A stretch of DNA of 64,000 nucleotides from contig CM069432.1 of the NCBI GenBank assembly GCA_035610365.1, positions 228,058,532-228,122,531 of the forward strand, read 5' to 3'. Below are positions 1 to 12,100 of this stretch, one piece after another. The position numbers were made by a program, and so were the translations under genes. The notes beneath the pieces are model-generated. The model had not been told where the DNA came from, made no database searches, and saw only the letters and a program-made list of their open reading frames with translations. Numbering within the stretch: position 1 is the first letter of the stretch; every line of letters starts with the position of its first letter. Source of the stretch: Aquatica leii. Lineage: Eukaryota > Arthropoda > Insecta > Coleoptera > Lampyridae.

Positions 1-2222
1 CTTTAATAGAAGATGCAACCTTTAAAGAAAGCTTTTAAGTAAACTTTATAAACGGTGTTTATCTTTTAAATAAAAAAAAAACAATCAGTCGCACTTAGCA
101 CATTTTACGTAAGCTCAGAAACTATACAAAGTTTTTGTTTAACTAATTTTAATAAATTTATTTGTTTATAAACACATTTAAGTGCAATAATTAATAACTA
201 AGTTTAATTTTATGTATTGTATACAAAAATAACGTACTAAAAAAAATGAAATAATAAGTTTTTGTTGTAATTTGGTTTAAAAAGCGAGTAAAAATATGTG
301 ACGATAAAGCGGTGTCTGAACTATCGTATATATGTTTACAATATTTTGCAAAACAAAGTATTCTAAATTTAGCGTATAGTATAAGAAGTCATTACTACAA
401 CTAATATAAACATTAAGATAAAGTACAACATAAAAAGACATTAGTGCCAAAAAACGATTGTTTGCTTAAACACGTGTCCAGCATGTTTAGGCATTTAACA
501 TATTTTTAAAACATTTTTGTACAAAAACTTGATATTTTTATTACACGGAGATTTTAAAAAAATGTATTTTATTGACAGTACAATTGCCAAACATTAAATA
601 CTTACAAATGCGTTTTTTATTTAATTTGTAATAGTAAGAACATTAAACATATTTAATCAGAAATTCAAGCGTACCTACTTAATTTTAAACTCCATTGTCT
701 ACAAGATCTAAAAGTCATTTGTCTCATCCTGTCGGAAATTAATTGAACTCACGCTATTAAATCATTATTTTACGTAAAAATTGGCGTCTTACATTATTTT
801 ATTAATTGTGGGAAAATGTGCATGTAATTAACTTTTCTTTAACTTTTACAGATGCTTGAAAATAAATACTTTTATGAATAGTTTAAACACAGTAATTTAT
901 ATAGAAGATTAAACAACAACTGCAATGCTGTTTAATTATTTAATAAATAGAAATTGTAACGAGTGTATAGCATACTGATATTAGTCTTCAATAATTACTA
1001 TTTTGCATATTTTGTTTTAAACGTTATTATTAATTTAAGCTATGTATGGTACAAACATTGAACAATATTAAAATTTGTAGGCAAAACGGTACTCTATTTA
1101 GGCATATATTAAATTCTCATCCTTGAACGGTAGTAATTATAAATGTATAATTCTAACTGTAATTCTTTGTTTTAGTAATTAATATTTAGAAATGCGTTAA
1201 TTACAATATAAGAAAAGCACAATACTGTAACAACAAGAATTTATTTATAAAAACATTTTTTTTCAAATTAACGGGAACAATAATAAATAAATAGAAGAAA
1301 AAATGATAAATTAAGTTGATAACATTTATAATAATTACATATACGTTAAGTTTATCAAATAAAAGTTAAATTATTATGTAGAGCTACGACATATAAACAT
1401 ATCTAGTAAGTTAAAGTCGAAAAAAGAATGCTAAAATGAAACACAAAACCTGCACGATGCTACAACAATAAATAAAAAAAGTTTGAATGTTTAAAGGTTT
1501 TTAAATAAAATTAAAAAGTTTTAAAAAAATAACCATTGAAAAAACTGACAGTAAATACATCTGTATATTCTGCATTTTTAAATTCCAGTTATGAGAATTT
1601 CATTGATAATCCGGTAGTTCCGGATAGTTAACAAAAATCAAAATTTATATATTTATACTTACATAATTTTACTATAAATTTCAATAATATTTATATTTAA
1701 AAAGATGAGTTTGACACACCCTAAAACCATTACACATCATTAACTATAAACTGACCGATAAATATCTGTATTTTTTCACGATTAAATCTATCTAGTTTGA
1801 TTTGTTATAGCAATGATGATTTTTTTAAATATAAAAAAAAATAAACGATGAGACATAGTTCTATTTTGAAGCGTTAGGTGTGAATTTCTATCTATACGGG
1901 GTCATTGACGGTGCCCATTAATTAAGGAGATTGAAAGATCTAAATATACTAGAAGAAATTTTAATTTTTTATTGTTTCTCAAAAATATATTCAAGGTTTT
2001 TGGTATTGAAAATTGTTATCTTGATTTTTTTGTAATTTTTTTAACTCTATCCAATATATAATATAATTATTTATAAGAGTTTGGAACCACTTAGCTTATA
2101 GTCATTAAAAGTTAAAATTTTATAATTTATACCAAAACTGATTTGTTTAACAAAACAAGTTCCAGGTCTTTTAAAAATTGGTGCAAACTACGGCAACTGC
2201 AAAACCCAATAAATCAATTTTC
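1..2222. other. AT-rich DNA without recognised gene
   Basis: Very AT-rich sequence with only short chance open frames. I found no RNA gene, inverted repeat or protein similarity that I could support. Confidence 0.5.
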
Positions 2223-3110
2223 TTAACCCATAATTACTCGCATATAGTCAAAGCATACTTTTGCGTTGCGCATTTTCCGCACCTTCGCTAGCTTACAATA
2301 GCCATTGGCAATAGCGGTCCGAAATAACGCATCGGTGCTCTGTTGATCCTTGACTCCATACTAGTAATTACGTAACTTCTTGGAAAGTGGTAAATTGTTT
2401 ATTTTATGAAATCATCCAAAGTGATTACGATAGCGTTAGCAAAATAAACGACGCTCCTAATGATTTAAACAAATCGTCAGACAATGTTTTATTGTACCAG
2501 ACATAATGACAAAATGGTGCTAAACAAAATAAACAGGCATTAAAAAATAAAAGCATTTTTGGGTGTGTTGATTATATCTGGAATGTTAAGAGCCTCACAT
2601 CTCAATTTCGTATATTTCTGGGCCATCGATAGAACCTGTGTAGAGAAATTTTGTCTGACAATAAGTTTTCCTTTTTTACTACGATGTCTCAGATCTTGCG
2701 ACAAAAAAACCCGATCTGGCCCTCAACCAATTGATAACTTAGCAATTATACGCGACCTCTGCAAAATTTCAAGAAGCGTATTTTCTGTGCGGAAGCGTGT
2801 CGATTGATGAGCAATTTTTAGGCTTTGTTGTCGTTTTAAAAACAATGTTTACTTGTCAAGAAAACCAAATAAAAACGTCGTAAAAACCAAACGTTAGTAA
2901 ATTCAAATTTTTTTATTTGGTGACTTTTCGAAGTTTACTCTGACAGTTCAAAGACTCTGGCTAGGTCCCAAACGGCCCTAATGACATAATAAAACGTCTG
3001 GTAGAGTCGATAAAACAAAGTTGTGGAAATGTTACCACAGATAATTGGTATACGGACGTCTAATTAGCAAATGAACTCACCGTGTGTACTGGGTGGCCAA
3101 ATAAGAATGC
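2223..3110 (+). mobile_element. piggyBac-like transposon remnant
   Basis: The left edge shows TTAA (2223-2226) followed by CCCATAATTACTCGCATA, which fits the TTAA target site and CCC-initial terminal repeat of piggyBac elements. A piggyBac-type transposase relic follows at about 2547-3110. I found no matching right terminus (GGGTTAA preceded by the complementary end), so the element is decayed or truncated on the right. The superfamily call rests on the transposase, with the terminus as supporting evidence. Confidence 0.6.
2547..3110 (+). pseudogene. piggyBac transposase fragment
   Basis: An open stretch of 82 codons (2559-2807) reads like the start of the piggyBac transposase core. It has an IGVLIISG-like opening, a block ending LLRCLR, and a TRS...IDNLA-I-RD segment matching the conserved DKLAPIRD region. 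After a gap with stops, about 2985-3060 reads RLVESIK followed by TTDNWYTDV. That matches the NITTDNWYTS motif, whose aspartate belongs to the family's DDD catalytic set. The frame is interrupted and the C-terminal half with its cysteine-rich domain is not visible. This is a dead relic of a cut-and-paste transposase; the family call is secure because two motifs occur in the right order. Confidence 0.7.
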
Positions 3111-3840
3111 GAAGTGCTGGAAACTATTGGTCGTAGAGAATTGCGGAAAAAAATGATATGATTAAAGGGGCCTAAAAAATCCTGGAAATTATTTTCATGT
3201 TTTGAAGATGGCCGCTAGGGGACGTAACCGCTATTTTGCAATTTTCTGAATATCAGAAAACGCGCTCTAGCAGCATCACTAAAAATCAGACATAGGTAAA
3301 ATGGGCTTGATAAAACAATAAATGTTTTTTCCAAAGAGACCGAGTTTGTTAACATCCGTTCAGTCGTTTAGGAGTTAAAGCTGTTTATTTACAAAAAAAA
3401 TTTATATAAATTATTGATATAACATTACAATAAATGGCCAATATAAAAAAGTGTAACATTTAAATATTTACCAGATGTTATTTACGAATATTGTAACGAC
3501 AATAAATTGACTGTAATTATCTTTCTTTTGAATTATATTAACAAAAGGACTTACCATCAGTAATTGCACTTTCTAATGTCAAATAAAATATAAACTAAAT
3601 AAATGTTCAAAAACGTTTTGTACCGAATATAAATAATTAAAGAAATTGCACTTCACAAAAATTGTATCAACTTGTAATAATAATTGTTTTTTTGATATAT
3701 TTTTATGACAACTCTAAAATTATTAGTAAAAAAAAAACCTATAAACTAATTGATTTTTTTATAAACTATTACTTAAACAAATATATTACGTATATTTTGT
3801 GCTACTAGAGCATTGTTGCATTAATTATAAAAATGCTTAC
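3111..3840. other. Unassigned AT-rich DNA, repeat-like at 3150-3410
   Basis: About 3150-3410 is less AT-rich and has the feel of a non-autonomous repeat (phrases such as CATCCGTTCAGTCGTTTAGG are common in interspersed insect repeats). No terminal repeats or partner copy could be established here. The rest shows nothing. Confidence 0.3.
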
Positions 3841-3841
3841 T

Positions 3842-4010
3842 TTCATAGCTAAATATAATTCATTATCAGCTTCATTTATAAATTTATTAATATTGTCTCC
3901 TAAATTTTTTGATTTTATGGGCACATAAAGCGTGTAATTCCTTAAACTTTGAATACATTGACCACAAAGTTTATGATTTGTAATTATGTCGCTGTACTTC
4001 AAAGTAAGCT
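3842..4010 (-). CDS. Possible orphan coding exon (Cys-pair motif)
   Basis: On the minus strand a 56-codon open stretch is bounded by a credible acceptor (TGCAATTAG before 4010) and donor (GTAAGC, just below 3842). The peptide begins LTLKYSDIITNHKLCGQCIQ and runs to NELYLAMK, with one CxxC pair followed by an amphipathic stretch. The pattern is loosely like the second half of an insect ZAD-type zinc-binding domain, but I do not recognise it with confidence. No companion exon was identified in the rest of the left end, and no transposon similarity is seen. It could be a real host exon, part of an unrecognised element, or chance. Confidence 0.25.
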
Positions 4011-4231
4011 AATTGCATTTTCTGTTGTTTTAGTTAATTTTTTTTCACGGCACCATTTTTCAAATTTGATGTACTGTTTATTTATTTTTAATTACTTTAA
4101 AACAAATGCATAACTCAAATTCAAATTTTAAGTTTTGAATTTCAGTGTAGCCCATTGTTAAAAATTTAGAATATATTACAATTACAAATTTTTAATTAGG
4201 AATTGAATTAAAGGCGCAAAATAAAAAAAAC

Positions 4232-4328
4232 AGTATAAAAAACTAGTTCATAAGTCATTTATTTTATCGCACTTGACTTGGTCGCGTGCGATAAAATTCG
4301 ACTTACGAAACTTGTTGTTTAATATACT
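4232..4328. repeat. 97 bp hairpin MITE (AGTAT...ATACT)
   Basis: The left arm, from AGTATAAAAAACTAGTTC through TTTTATCGCAC, pairs with the complement of the right arm, GTGCGATAAAATTC through AATATACT. The loop is only about 13 bases. It lies directly against the left edge of the repeat at 4329-4565. A similar fold-back with AGTATA/TATACT ends occurs at 35297-35425. Confidence 0.65.
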
Positions 4329-4570
4329 ATTTCAGATGAGTGTTGTTTTACGCGAAATAGAGTGCTAAATTTTTACAACACGCATGTTTGAAATGAAGAA
4401 ACCCCTCATGAAATTCAAAAAAATAATTTTGAGTGTCGGTTTTCTTTCTATTAATGTTTAGGCGGGTATTTTAACAAATAGTTTAATTGAACCGTTTATT
4501 TTACCAGAAAGACTTACAGGCGACTTGTACTTTTACTAGAAACTTTTGCGCAAGAAATTGACGTCTTATC
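4329..4570 (+). repeat. Left part of repeat split by the LINE
   Basis: The block from TCAGATGAGTGTTGTTTTA through CTTTTGCGCAAGAA matches 44092-44300 closely, with shared runs such as CACGCATGTTTGAAATGAA. Its continuation lies at 8513-8765, on the far side of the Jockey LINE. The identity of the repeat family is unknown. Confidence 0.75.
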
Positions 4571-4720
4571 GCTTTGCAAGTAAGTCGCCCCTAATCTGAT
4601 CTAATCATCTTCTTTTTGATGCGCCAGGAATTATTCCTTTTACCCCGTCGTCTTGAAAGTGTTATCATTTGGTGGAGTTAATTAGAATGATTTAATACAT
4701 GAATAGGAAACGTGGGATGT

Positions 4721-7154
4721 TTATTTGTTGAGTAGTATAGTTTTTGGTCTTTTGATTTTGCAGAGGGATTCGTCGTAATCGGTGGATTTTCTTACTAAAG
4801 GATTTGGGTGACTTGAATTTGTTGAAAATTGGGATCTTGATCTTGTTAGGATTTGTTCTGCGATGAGAGAAAAATTGGCATCGCGGTGAAGATCTTTGTT
4901 TCTGACAAACCAGGGAGCGCTCAAGGTTAATCTCAGGGATTTGTTTTGGATCACTTGAATTTTCTTAATTTGGGATTTAGCAGTTTGGCTCCAAACAGGT
5001 AAAGAATATAACATAATAGGATTGATTATGGTTTTGTATAGAAGAATTTTGTTTTTTGAATTTAATTTGCTTTTACGGCAAAGAAGAAGAGCTAATAATT
5101 TAAAGGAGCCACGACTTTTATTGACGGCAGATTCGACGTGGGAAGAGAAGGTTAAGCGCTTGTCTAGTATCACGCCGAGATATTTGGCGGAGTTACACCA
5201 GGGAATTAGGTTGTTAGAAATGACGAGTTGTCCGTAAGGATAATGCTTTAATCTTCTAGAGAAGATTACCGCTTGAGGCGTTAACGTCTATAAGCCAATC
5301 AGTAAACCATGAATTTAAGATTTCTAACGCTGATTGTAGGCGATTTGTTATGTGCTTTGTTTGCCATGAGCGGGCTAAAATAGTGGTGTCGTCAGCGTAC
5401 AAAGCTAGTTCTATATTCGGACGTTTGGGAATGTCGTGGGTATAAAGGTTGTAGAAGGTTGGGGAAAGAACAAAGCCTTGTGGGACTCCTGCAGTTATAG
5501 GTCTGATAGAGGACGAAACATTATGCAGTTTAATGCAAAAGTAACGGTGTGTGATGAAAGAATGGATGATGCGAATTAGTTGGGGATGTATTTTGGTTTG
5601 TAGATAAGGCCATCATGCCAGACACGATCAAAAGCTTTTGAAACATCTAAGAAGACTGCTCCAGTGGCTTGATTGTTGGACATAGAATTGTAACAGAATT
5701 CTGCGACTCTGAGAAGTTGTTCTGTTGTAGAGTGTTTAGAGCAAAAACCAAATTGCTCGTCTGGAAGAATTTTTAGCCAGAAAATTTCTAGGTTCAAACG
5801 GGAGAGAATAATTTTTTCTGCAATTATGGAAATCGCGGGAAGAAGACTTATTGGGCGATAATTTTGTGGAAATTTATGGCCTTTAAAAGGTTTTGGAAGC
5901 ACTATTACGTCAGCTGTTTTCCAGTCACGTGGAAAGTAACCTAGTCTTAGTATGCCGTTGATGATAGCGGTGAGGAACATTATTGCTTTCTGAGGAAAGT
6001 TTTTAATAATTTTGTTTGAAATTTTATCGTGACTAGGAGCTTTACGAGAAATCGTATAATTTGCGAAATTTCAATCGGAGAGGCGGGAGAAAGTGGTAGA
6101 ACTGAGTGATTTTGTGATAAGAATCTGACAACATTTGAGTTTATTACGTTCAAGATTCGTTTTTGAAATTATTTAGAACTTCAAATTGTAGTTTGTTTAG
6201 CTCTCTTTTATATTGGGGATTAATGGTGTGTTGATATTTGTGTTTAACGCGGTTTTTGCGTCGAATTAATTCTTTGATATCACGAAGTAAAAAGTTTGAA
6301 TGTTTCATAGTAGTTGAAGTGGTGGCAAGTTTGTGGGAATTTGTGACTGTTTGAATAAAGCTAATGTTGTCATCAAGACAATTTTTCGAAGAAATAATTG
6401 AGATTGGACCAAGATTTTCGGTTAGTAATTGGTTAAATCGGGACCAATCAGTATGAAATCGTAGACTAGGTGCAGACTCCGTTGTTAGTGTTGAAAAATG
6501 CATAATAACGGGGTTGTGGTCTGAATTAAGTTCAGGGATGGAATGTATGTTAGGGAAAAAAGGGATATTTTGAAGAACAGCTATATCTAAGACGTCCGGG
6601 CGGTAAGTGTCGTGAAAGAAAGTGGGTTCAGTTGGTGGCGATAACCGTTAGTTGAGGATGATTGTCTATATAACAACTAGTTTACGGCCATTTGGGTTGC
6701 AAACACGACTATTCCAAGCAGTATGTTTGCAATTGAAATCTCCTGCTGCGATAGAAGGTTGATGGTTGGAAAATACACGGTCTAGGTCATCATCAGTAAG
6801 TGGAGATTTTGGTGGCCTGTAACAAGAGACAACTCTAATATTACCAGCGTCAGTTTCTAGTAATATTGACGTCGATTCTATGTGATCACAGGCAGGGTTA
6901 GGAAGTTGATGGTGCTGAAGGCATCTTTTAACAGAGATGCCAGTGCCACCGCCTTTACTATCACGGTCGGTACGATAAAAAGTTTAATTTGGAATTTTAG
7001 GGTTGTGACAGACATTAAGGTGAATTTCCGATAGAAGAATAACATCGATTTCATATTGCTCAAGAAAATTTTGAAGTTCAGTAGTTTTATACTGAAGGCT
7101 ATTGCAGTTCCAAAAGGATATCCTGAGGGAAGTGTTATTAGGATAATTAACCAT
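4721..7154 (-). pseudogene. LINE ORF2 (endonuclease-reverse transcriptase), broken
   Basis: ORF2 nicks target DNA with an APE-type endonuclease and copies the element RNA with a reverse transcriptase. From the ATG at 7152-7154 the peptide reads MVNYPNNTSLRISFWNCNSL, the classic endonuclease opening, followed by VILLSEIHL, a KGGGTGISVK block, VVSCYRPP and AAGDFNCKH. The RT domain is readable around 5576-5980 (YRPISLLPA, FGFCSKHSTTEQL, AVFLDVSKAFDRVWH), and a YADDT catalytic box lies near 5390-5400 after a VPQG motif. The C-terminal part (4721-5173) runs LYKTIINPIMLYSLPVWS. Frameshifts and stops separate the blocks, so no full protein can be made. Identification is firm; the clade (Jockey rather than a close relative) is inferred from motif style. 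Confidence 0.85.
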
Positions 7155-7160
7155 AATTAT

Positions 7161-8320
7161 TTATTGGAAAGTGATTTTTAGCAGTTGTTGGGTTTGTTGT
7201 AGAAAGGCCGAGGTTGCTGCTTCAGTAGGATTCGACTGACTGAAAGTTGATAGCATGTCTCCTAGAATTCTAGCAGTTTGGGCATGTTTGTTAGGCTGAG
7301 TATTCTTCGATATATTATTAATTGGTATTTGATGGTTTAATAAGAACGCATCTTTGGGAGATTGAAGAGGTGGAAATAAAGTGGTCGAGGTGATTTGTGG
7401 GTTAACCCATGCAGGAGATTTTTGCGTCATAGATGGTGTGCGTTTGGTAGCCGCAGGACATTAGCTAAAGTTTGCTGGGTGAGGTCCCCCACAATTAGCA
7501 CACTTAGCTGGTAGATCCCGGGTTTTCGTGCAAGTGACACAACGGTAGGGAACGGTGCATTTCGATTGAGAATGACCATAGAGTTGGCAACAAAAACATT
7601 GATGCGAACGACGCTCTGAGATTAAAGTTTCTACTTGAATGGCAACTCTGCAGCAATGTGTCAAATTAAAAATTGAAATTTGTTCCCTTGGAAGAAGAAT
7701 AAGAAAGAGAAGCATTGGAACTTTATTTGTTTTATGCATTTGAATTACTTTGGCAGGAGTAAAGCGAAGCGCTGTTAATTCATTTAGAATCATGTCTGTT
7801 GAGGTTGTCTCTGGTATTCCCCTTATTACAGTTTTTAAGAGCTTGTCACTTGAAAGTGCATAAGTGTGGTTTGGTATACTTTTCTTCTCCATTATGCTTA
7901 CCATAACTCGATAGTCAGCAGTAGTTGTAGGGGTGTTTTAATTCCATCGCTGTCATTGACAGCATTGGTAAAATTTATTTTATGGGAGTCCAAAAGCGCT
8001 GCTGTGGAAGGCCACAGCAACTTCTCTCGCAAGATAATGGGGGGAACATGATTATCGTTTTTGTTATAGCCGGTATTACTATTTTGAAGTACTTTATTTG
8101 CAGACATATCTTCGGGCATCATTTTATTGGTTTGCGTTACTTGAACGAGAATTGAGGTGGAAGCTAATTGGGACTCAGGGGTGCAACTAACCTGACTAGT
8201 GTTGTTTTCATCAGCACTCATATGTGCTTCGTAGATAACAGGAAACCTTTTTTTCTTTTTTTTGTGCACTGGTTAAAAACCTTTTTCGTCGGCACTTGTG
8301 GGAGGGTCATGAACGGACAT
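7161..8320 (-). pseudogene. LINE ORF1 (gag-like nucleocapsid protein), broken
   Basis: ORF1 of the Jockey-clade LINE encodes the RNA-binding gag-like protein that coats the element RNA. The likely start is the ATG at 8318-8320 (peptide MSVHDPPTSADEKG), closed almost at once by a stop. Readable blocks follow at 7898-8269, 7461-7904 and 7161-7430 in shifting frames. The middle block holds the expected order: a conserved segment around KTVIRGIPE, then cysteine clusters CFCCQLYGHSQSKC and CVTCTK, then CANCGGPHPANF, which are typical CCHC knuckles of Jockey gag. The tail is a low-complexity QQTQQLLK segment. ORF1 ends six bases before the ORF2 start codon, a normal spacing for these elements. At least two frameshifts are needed to read it through. 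Confidence 0.8.
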
Positions 8321-8512
8321 GTTTTATAAATTAGAGTACAACACAGAACACGGAAACTTGCAAAATAACACACAAACACTAAACGAAATACGGCAAAACA
8401 GATTAACGTAATTTAAAAAAAAACTTTGTAAAAAATGTATGAAAACTAATTGTTTAAGTTGGAGCCGAAATTAATTACAACTTTGACATTGACAGATCGG
8501 AGGGGAAAATCG

Positions 8513-8765
8513 GGGCAATTTCTTAAATATAATACTTACAGGTTGTTGGATTGGAAGAAACGGCAAGAAGACGTGGTCAGCTCGCAGTCCAAATATTAGG
8601 AGCTATGTGAAAACTGAAAAGTAAAGTATACATATAAATACAATTGAATTAGACAGAATGTGCAATTATTTACGCAAATACATAACAATTTTCAGCGACG
8701 TATAGACGATTATGTTTTATCAAATGGAGGTAGTATTATCTATTGTACTTAAAAAGAATGTACCA
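8513..8765 (+). repeat. Right part of repeat split by the LINE
   Basis: Matches 44338-44645: GGTTGTTGGATTGGAAGAAA, then TTATTTACGCAA, then GACGTATAGACG and GTAGTATTATCTA. Together with 4329-4570 it reconstitutes the repeat present without the LINE at 44.1-44.6 kb. Confidence 0.75.
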
Positions 8766-10391
8766 GATTTTCAATGGTACTTGTAGTACAGGATAATATC
8801 ACTCAAAAATCAACGTGTAACGAGAAAAAAAGTGGCCCGTTTCGAAATGTGTTGTGATTAACTTCCCCCATATCATTAACCTACTTTTCACTATATATAT
8901 TTCATTTTTTTTTGTATAAAAACCATTTTTATCAAATTTAGTTTGAGTTTTTGAGATTTAAATTTAATATATGTAAGCTTCGCATTGTGAAATTTATTTT
9001 ACGAGTTATTTCTACTTCTGTGTCTATTTTATGTCATTGTACACATGCTTGAAAAGAGCACCGCGGACTGATTTAGTTTGGGAAGCACTAAAATATATTA
9101 AAACTCAAAAATATAAAAACATAATTAAAAATAACTAAAGAATAAAATATATACTCCTGTTTAACAAAAATTGTAAAATAAAACACGTTAGCTTAGATAG
9201 TTGAACGCATTTAAGCGTAGAAATAGGTATATTATAACGTAAATACGAAGTAAAATAACAAATTTATTAATGCCGAGAAATAATTAATTACGGTAACATT
9301 ATTAGTATTGATAACTGGTGAATGTTTGCGACAATTACAAACACAATTGTAATAAGAAATGAAATTAATGTACTTAACAGCGATAGCTTTAATACATTCT
9401 ACCAAGGTGTCAAAGTAACTGTTTATTTAAATAAAATAATATATACCGTAACCTTCCTTAAACATCTTTTCTTTAATTAGCATAACGGAAAGTGTTTTTA
9501 AAACAAAGAATAAATTGCTTTAATAGTAAAAGGAATTAAAGAAATAATTGGTTTAAGCACTTTATAAAGCGTATGCTTTTGCGTTTATCTACAACAACTA
9601 CAAATTAAACATTCTTATCTAATTTCTTTCTTTTGTTGTTTAATACTTTTGATATAGTTAATAACTTTTGTTACAACTGTTTTATGAAAAATTAAGTCAC
9701 AAGAAGTAAATATGACGCCGAACGGTTTTACCAGGTTTAACTGTCGCATGTATCGGTAACAACCTGGAAGTTAGGGTAGTCGATAGTGTGATAAACAAAA
9801 CCCCTTACAATAAAACACGTTAAGATAAAAATCTTCGACCTTTTAAATACATAAATTCAGTTCTGAATAAATGTTGAATAATGTAATTTATTGCCAAAGC
9901 TACACAAAAAGAAATTTATGAAACCAAACATGCCTTCTTAAGAATATCAAACATAATTTTAAATTGTAATCAAACTTTTGAAGAGCATCTGAATTCTTAT
10001 CGTAAATCTTGTTTAAATTTAGAAAATGATAATACTAAAACAAATATGACAATGTCAAAAAAATTGCAACTGAACGTAAATGACTGGATTAATAACGGTA
10101 ACGTATTTATATTCCAGGTCCAGACTTTCTCTAATAGTAGCATTTATTGTTGGAACTTTAATGTTGAATTAACATACCTACATATATACGTTAGATAGTT
10201 ATAAATATAAAATAAAAAGAGATGTAACGTCAATTTCTTTGTCCAAAAGAAATGCAAATTTATAATAGTTTCATTTCATAGCAAAAAACTAAATCATACA
10301 TGCCAAAAAATGTGCAAGTTTTGCGACATAATTCTAATATATAACGAAAGTGAACAATAATCAAAATCAGAGTCAAACTTACTGGTAAGTT
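8766..10391. other. AT-rich DNA, mostly featureless
   Basis: No recognised element. One stop-free stretch of 103 codons on the plus strand (9887-10195) has a peptide-like composition (for example QTFEEHLNSYRKSCLNLEND) but no start codon and no family I recognise. Confidence 0.4.
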
Positions 10392-10800
10392 TGTTGTAAG
10401 TTTCTGATAGTTTCCAATCATTCACTTATTGATGTAGTGAGTTGTAGATTATATCCTGCAAGCAACAGATCTTGGCAAGCAACCTGCTATAAAATAATGG
10501 ATCCAGGTTAGCCAATTCTTTTATTTCAATTCATTATCTTAATAGTCGTATTCTATTTTGAATTACGTATTACTTACATATGTACATTATTGCATAGAAT
10601 AAATCATAACATTGGTACCTACGCCACAATCTCAATTACCCAACATAAATTACATTAGGTTTTTTATAGTTATAACAAAGTTAAAAACTCAGGCTTTCAA
10701 GGTTACAGAACGTTAGAAATTTCATTATTTGCTTAGTTTTCGCGAGTAATCTTATTTACAAAACGCGTTTCTTTGTTTCGAGCACAATACCTAAGATATA

Positions 10801-12100
10801 ATGGTAAACCAAAAAGAAAATAAGCTTTTACTAGCCACCGGGCAATCGTTTATTAACAAATTAAATATTTTTGAATAATTTTTAAATTCTCTATCGGCGT
10901 CAAACCTCGATGAAGCTACATCGACTAAGCTTAAATTACATGCAGATTACACCAAAAATTTGCCTGAAAAGTATGAAGACGTATTCATACAACTTCAAGT
11001 TGCATCGATTGAAAGCAACGAACTAATTAGTTCCGATGAATTCTACAGCAGGTACATAGACCTCACATCTCGTGCTACAATTCTGTTGAACAATAATATC
11101 AGTTGGAGCGAAAGCCATTCCAGCACCCGCATTGCATCTCAATCTAGCGGTTCTAACGCAAAGTTGCCGCAAATTTCTCTTCCTACCTTTGATGGTAATT
11201 TAACCGAGTTTCAATCATATTACGAATCATTTCTATCTTTGATACACCACAATCAAAATTTAACGGACGTAGAAAGGTTCATATACCTAAAAGGTAGCTT
11301 AAAATGTGCCGCCGCGCAAACCATTTCTAACATACAGCCATCGGCAGAAAACTACAAAATTGCATTCGAGTTAATATATGAGCGCTATAATAATCCAAAA
11401 TTTAATCATACTGAACCACATTAATGGTATATTTGACTTACGGCCTATAAACAAGCTCAACTCGGTGGATCTCAGAAAGCTGTTTGATGAATTATCAAAA
11501 CATATTCGAGCATTACAAAATTTATCAGTTTCTATTGAACACTGTTCTCCTTTTATATATCACATCATCAGGTCGAAACTCGACAATCAAACAAAAATAA
11601 AATTTACGGACTTTTCTCCTCGGAGTATACCTGCATTGCGTGATAATGTCGATTTTCTGAAACAACATTGCCAAACGTTAGAAGAAATCGATTCGAGCCA
11701 TAAAGCCTCTAATAATGCTAATAACTACAACTCTTTTAACCCTATGCATAAGAGCAATTTTAAATTACAACGAACGTTTTTAACTACGTCGAGCAGAATT
11801 TCCTGTTCAATTTGCAAGGCTGAGCATTATGTAATCGAATGTCCTAAATTTTTATCTTTTTCTACCAAACAAAAATCAGACAAGATGTATGAATTAAAGC
11901 TTTGCAAAAATTGTTTAAGGCATTCCAATCAAAATCAATGCATGTCCAAGTATACTTGTCGTATCTGTAAAAAACGTCATCATACACAACTCCACATGGA
12001 AGGTACGAATGCTCCAAATAACCAACCGGCTCCTGTTTCATCCATTCCGCAGGATAATATACCTTTGGCTTCAGAATCACATACAAGACCTTTAACTTCT
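10801..12100 (+). pseudogene. BEL/Pao gag region
   Basis: Gag builds the virus-like particle that packages element RNA. The natural start is the ATG at 10801 (MVNQKENKLLLATGQ); the frame meets a TAA at about 10876 and continues in the same frame to 11424. It then shifts near 11400 into the frame that runs to 12925. The block around LPTFDGNLTEFQSYYESFLS is the DUF1759 signature of Pao-type gag. Two zinc-binding clusters follow, CSICKAEHYVIECPKF and a downstream CKNCLRH...CRICKKRHHTQLH, near 11805-11995. One stop and one frameshift are the only lesions seen, so the sequence is old but not heavily scrambled. Confidence 0.85.

Larger units (their letters stand above)
4600..8512 (-). mobile_element. 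Jockey-clade LINE, near full length, degenerate
   Basis: A non-LTR retrotransposon of about 3.9 kb on the minus strand, with ORF1 (7161-8320) and ORF2 (about 4721-7154) in the usual order. The 5' end is fixed near 8512 and the 3' end between about 4565 and 4620 by comparison with the LINE-free repeat copy at 44.1-44.6 kb. The 5' end looks complete, because an ORF1 start codon is present at 8320 and a short untranslated leader lies upstream. No poly(A) tail is evident at the 3' boundary. Both ORFs carry frameshifts and stops, so the copy is inactive. Confidence 0.85.

Noticed and set aside
3087..3125. CTGGGTGGCCAAATAAGAAT as a transposon terminus
   Set aside because: Looks like a known type of repeat end, but no inverted partner was found nearby.
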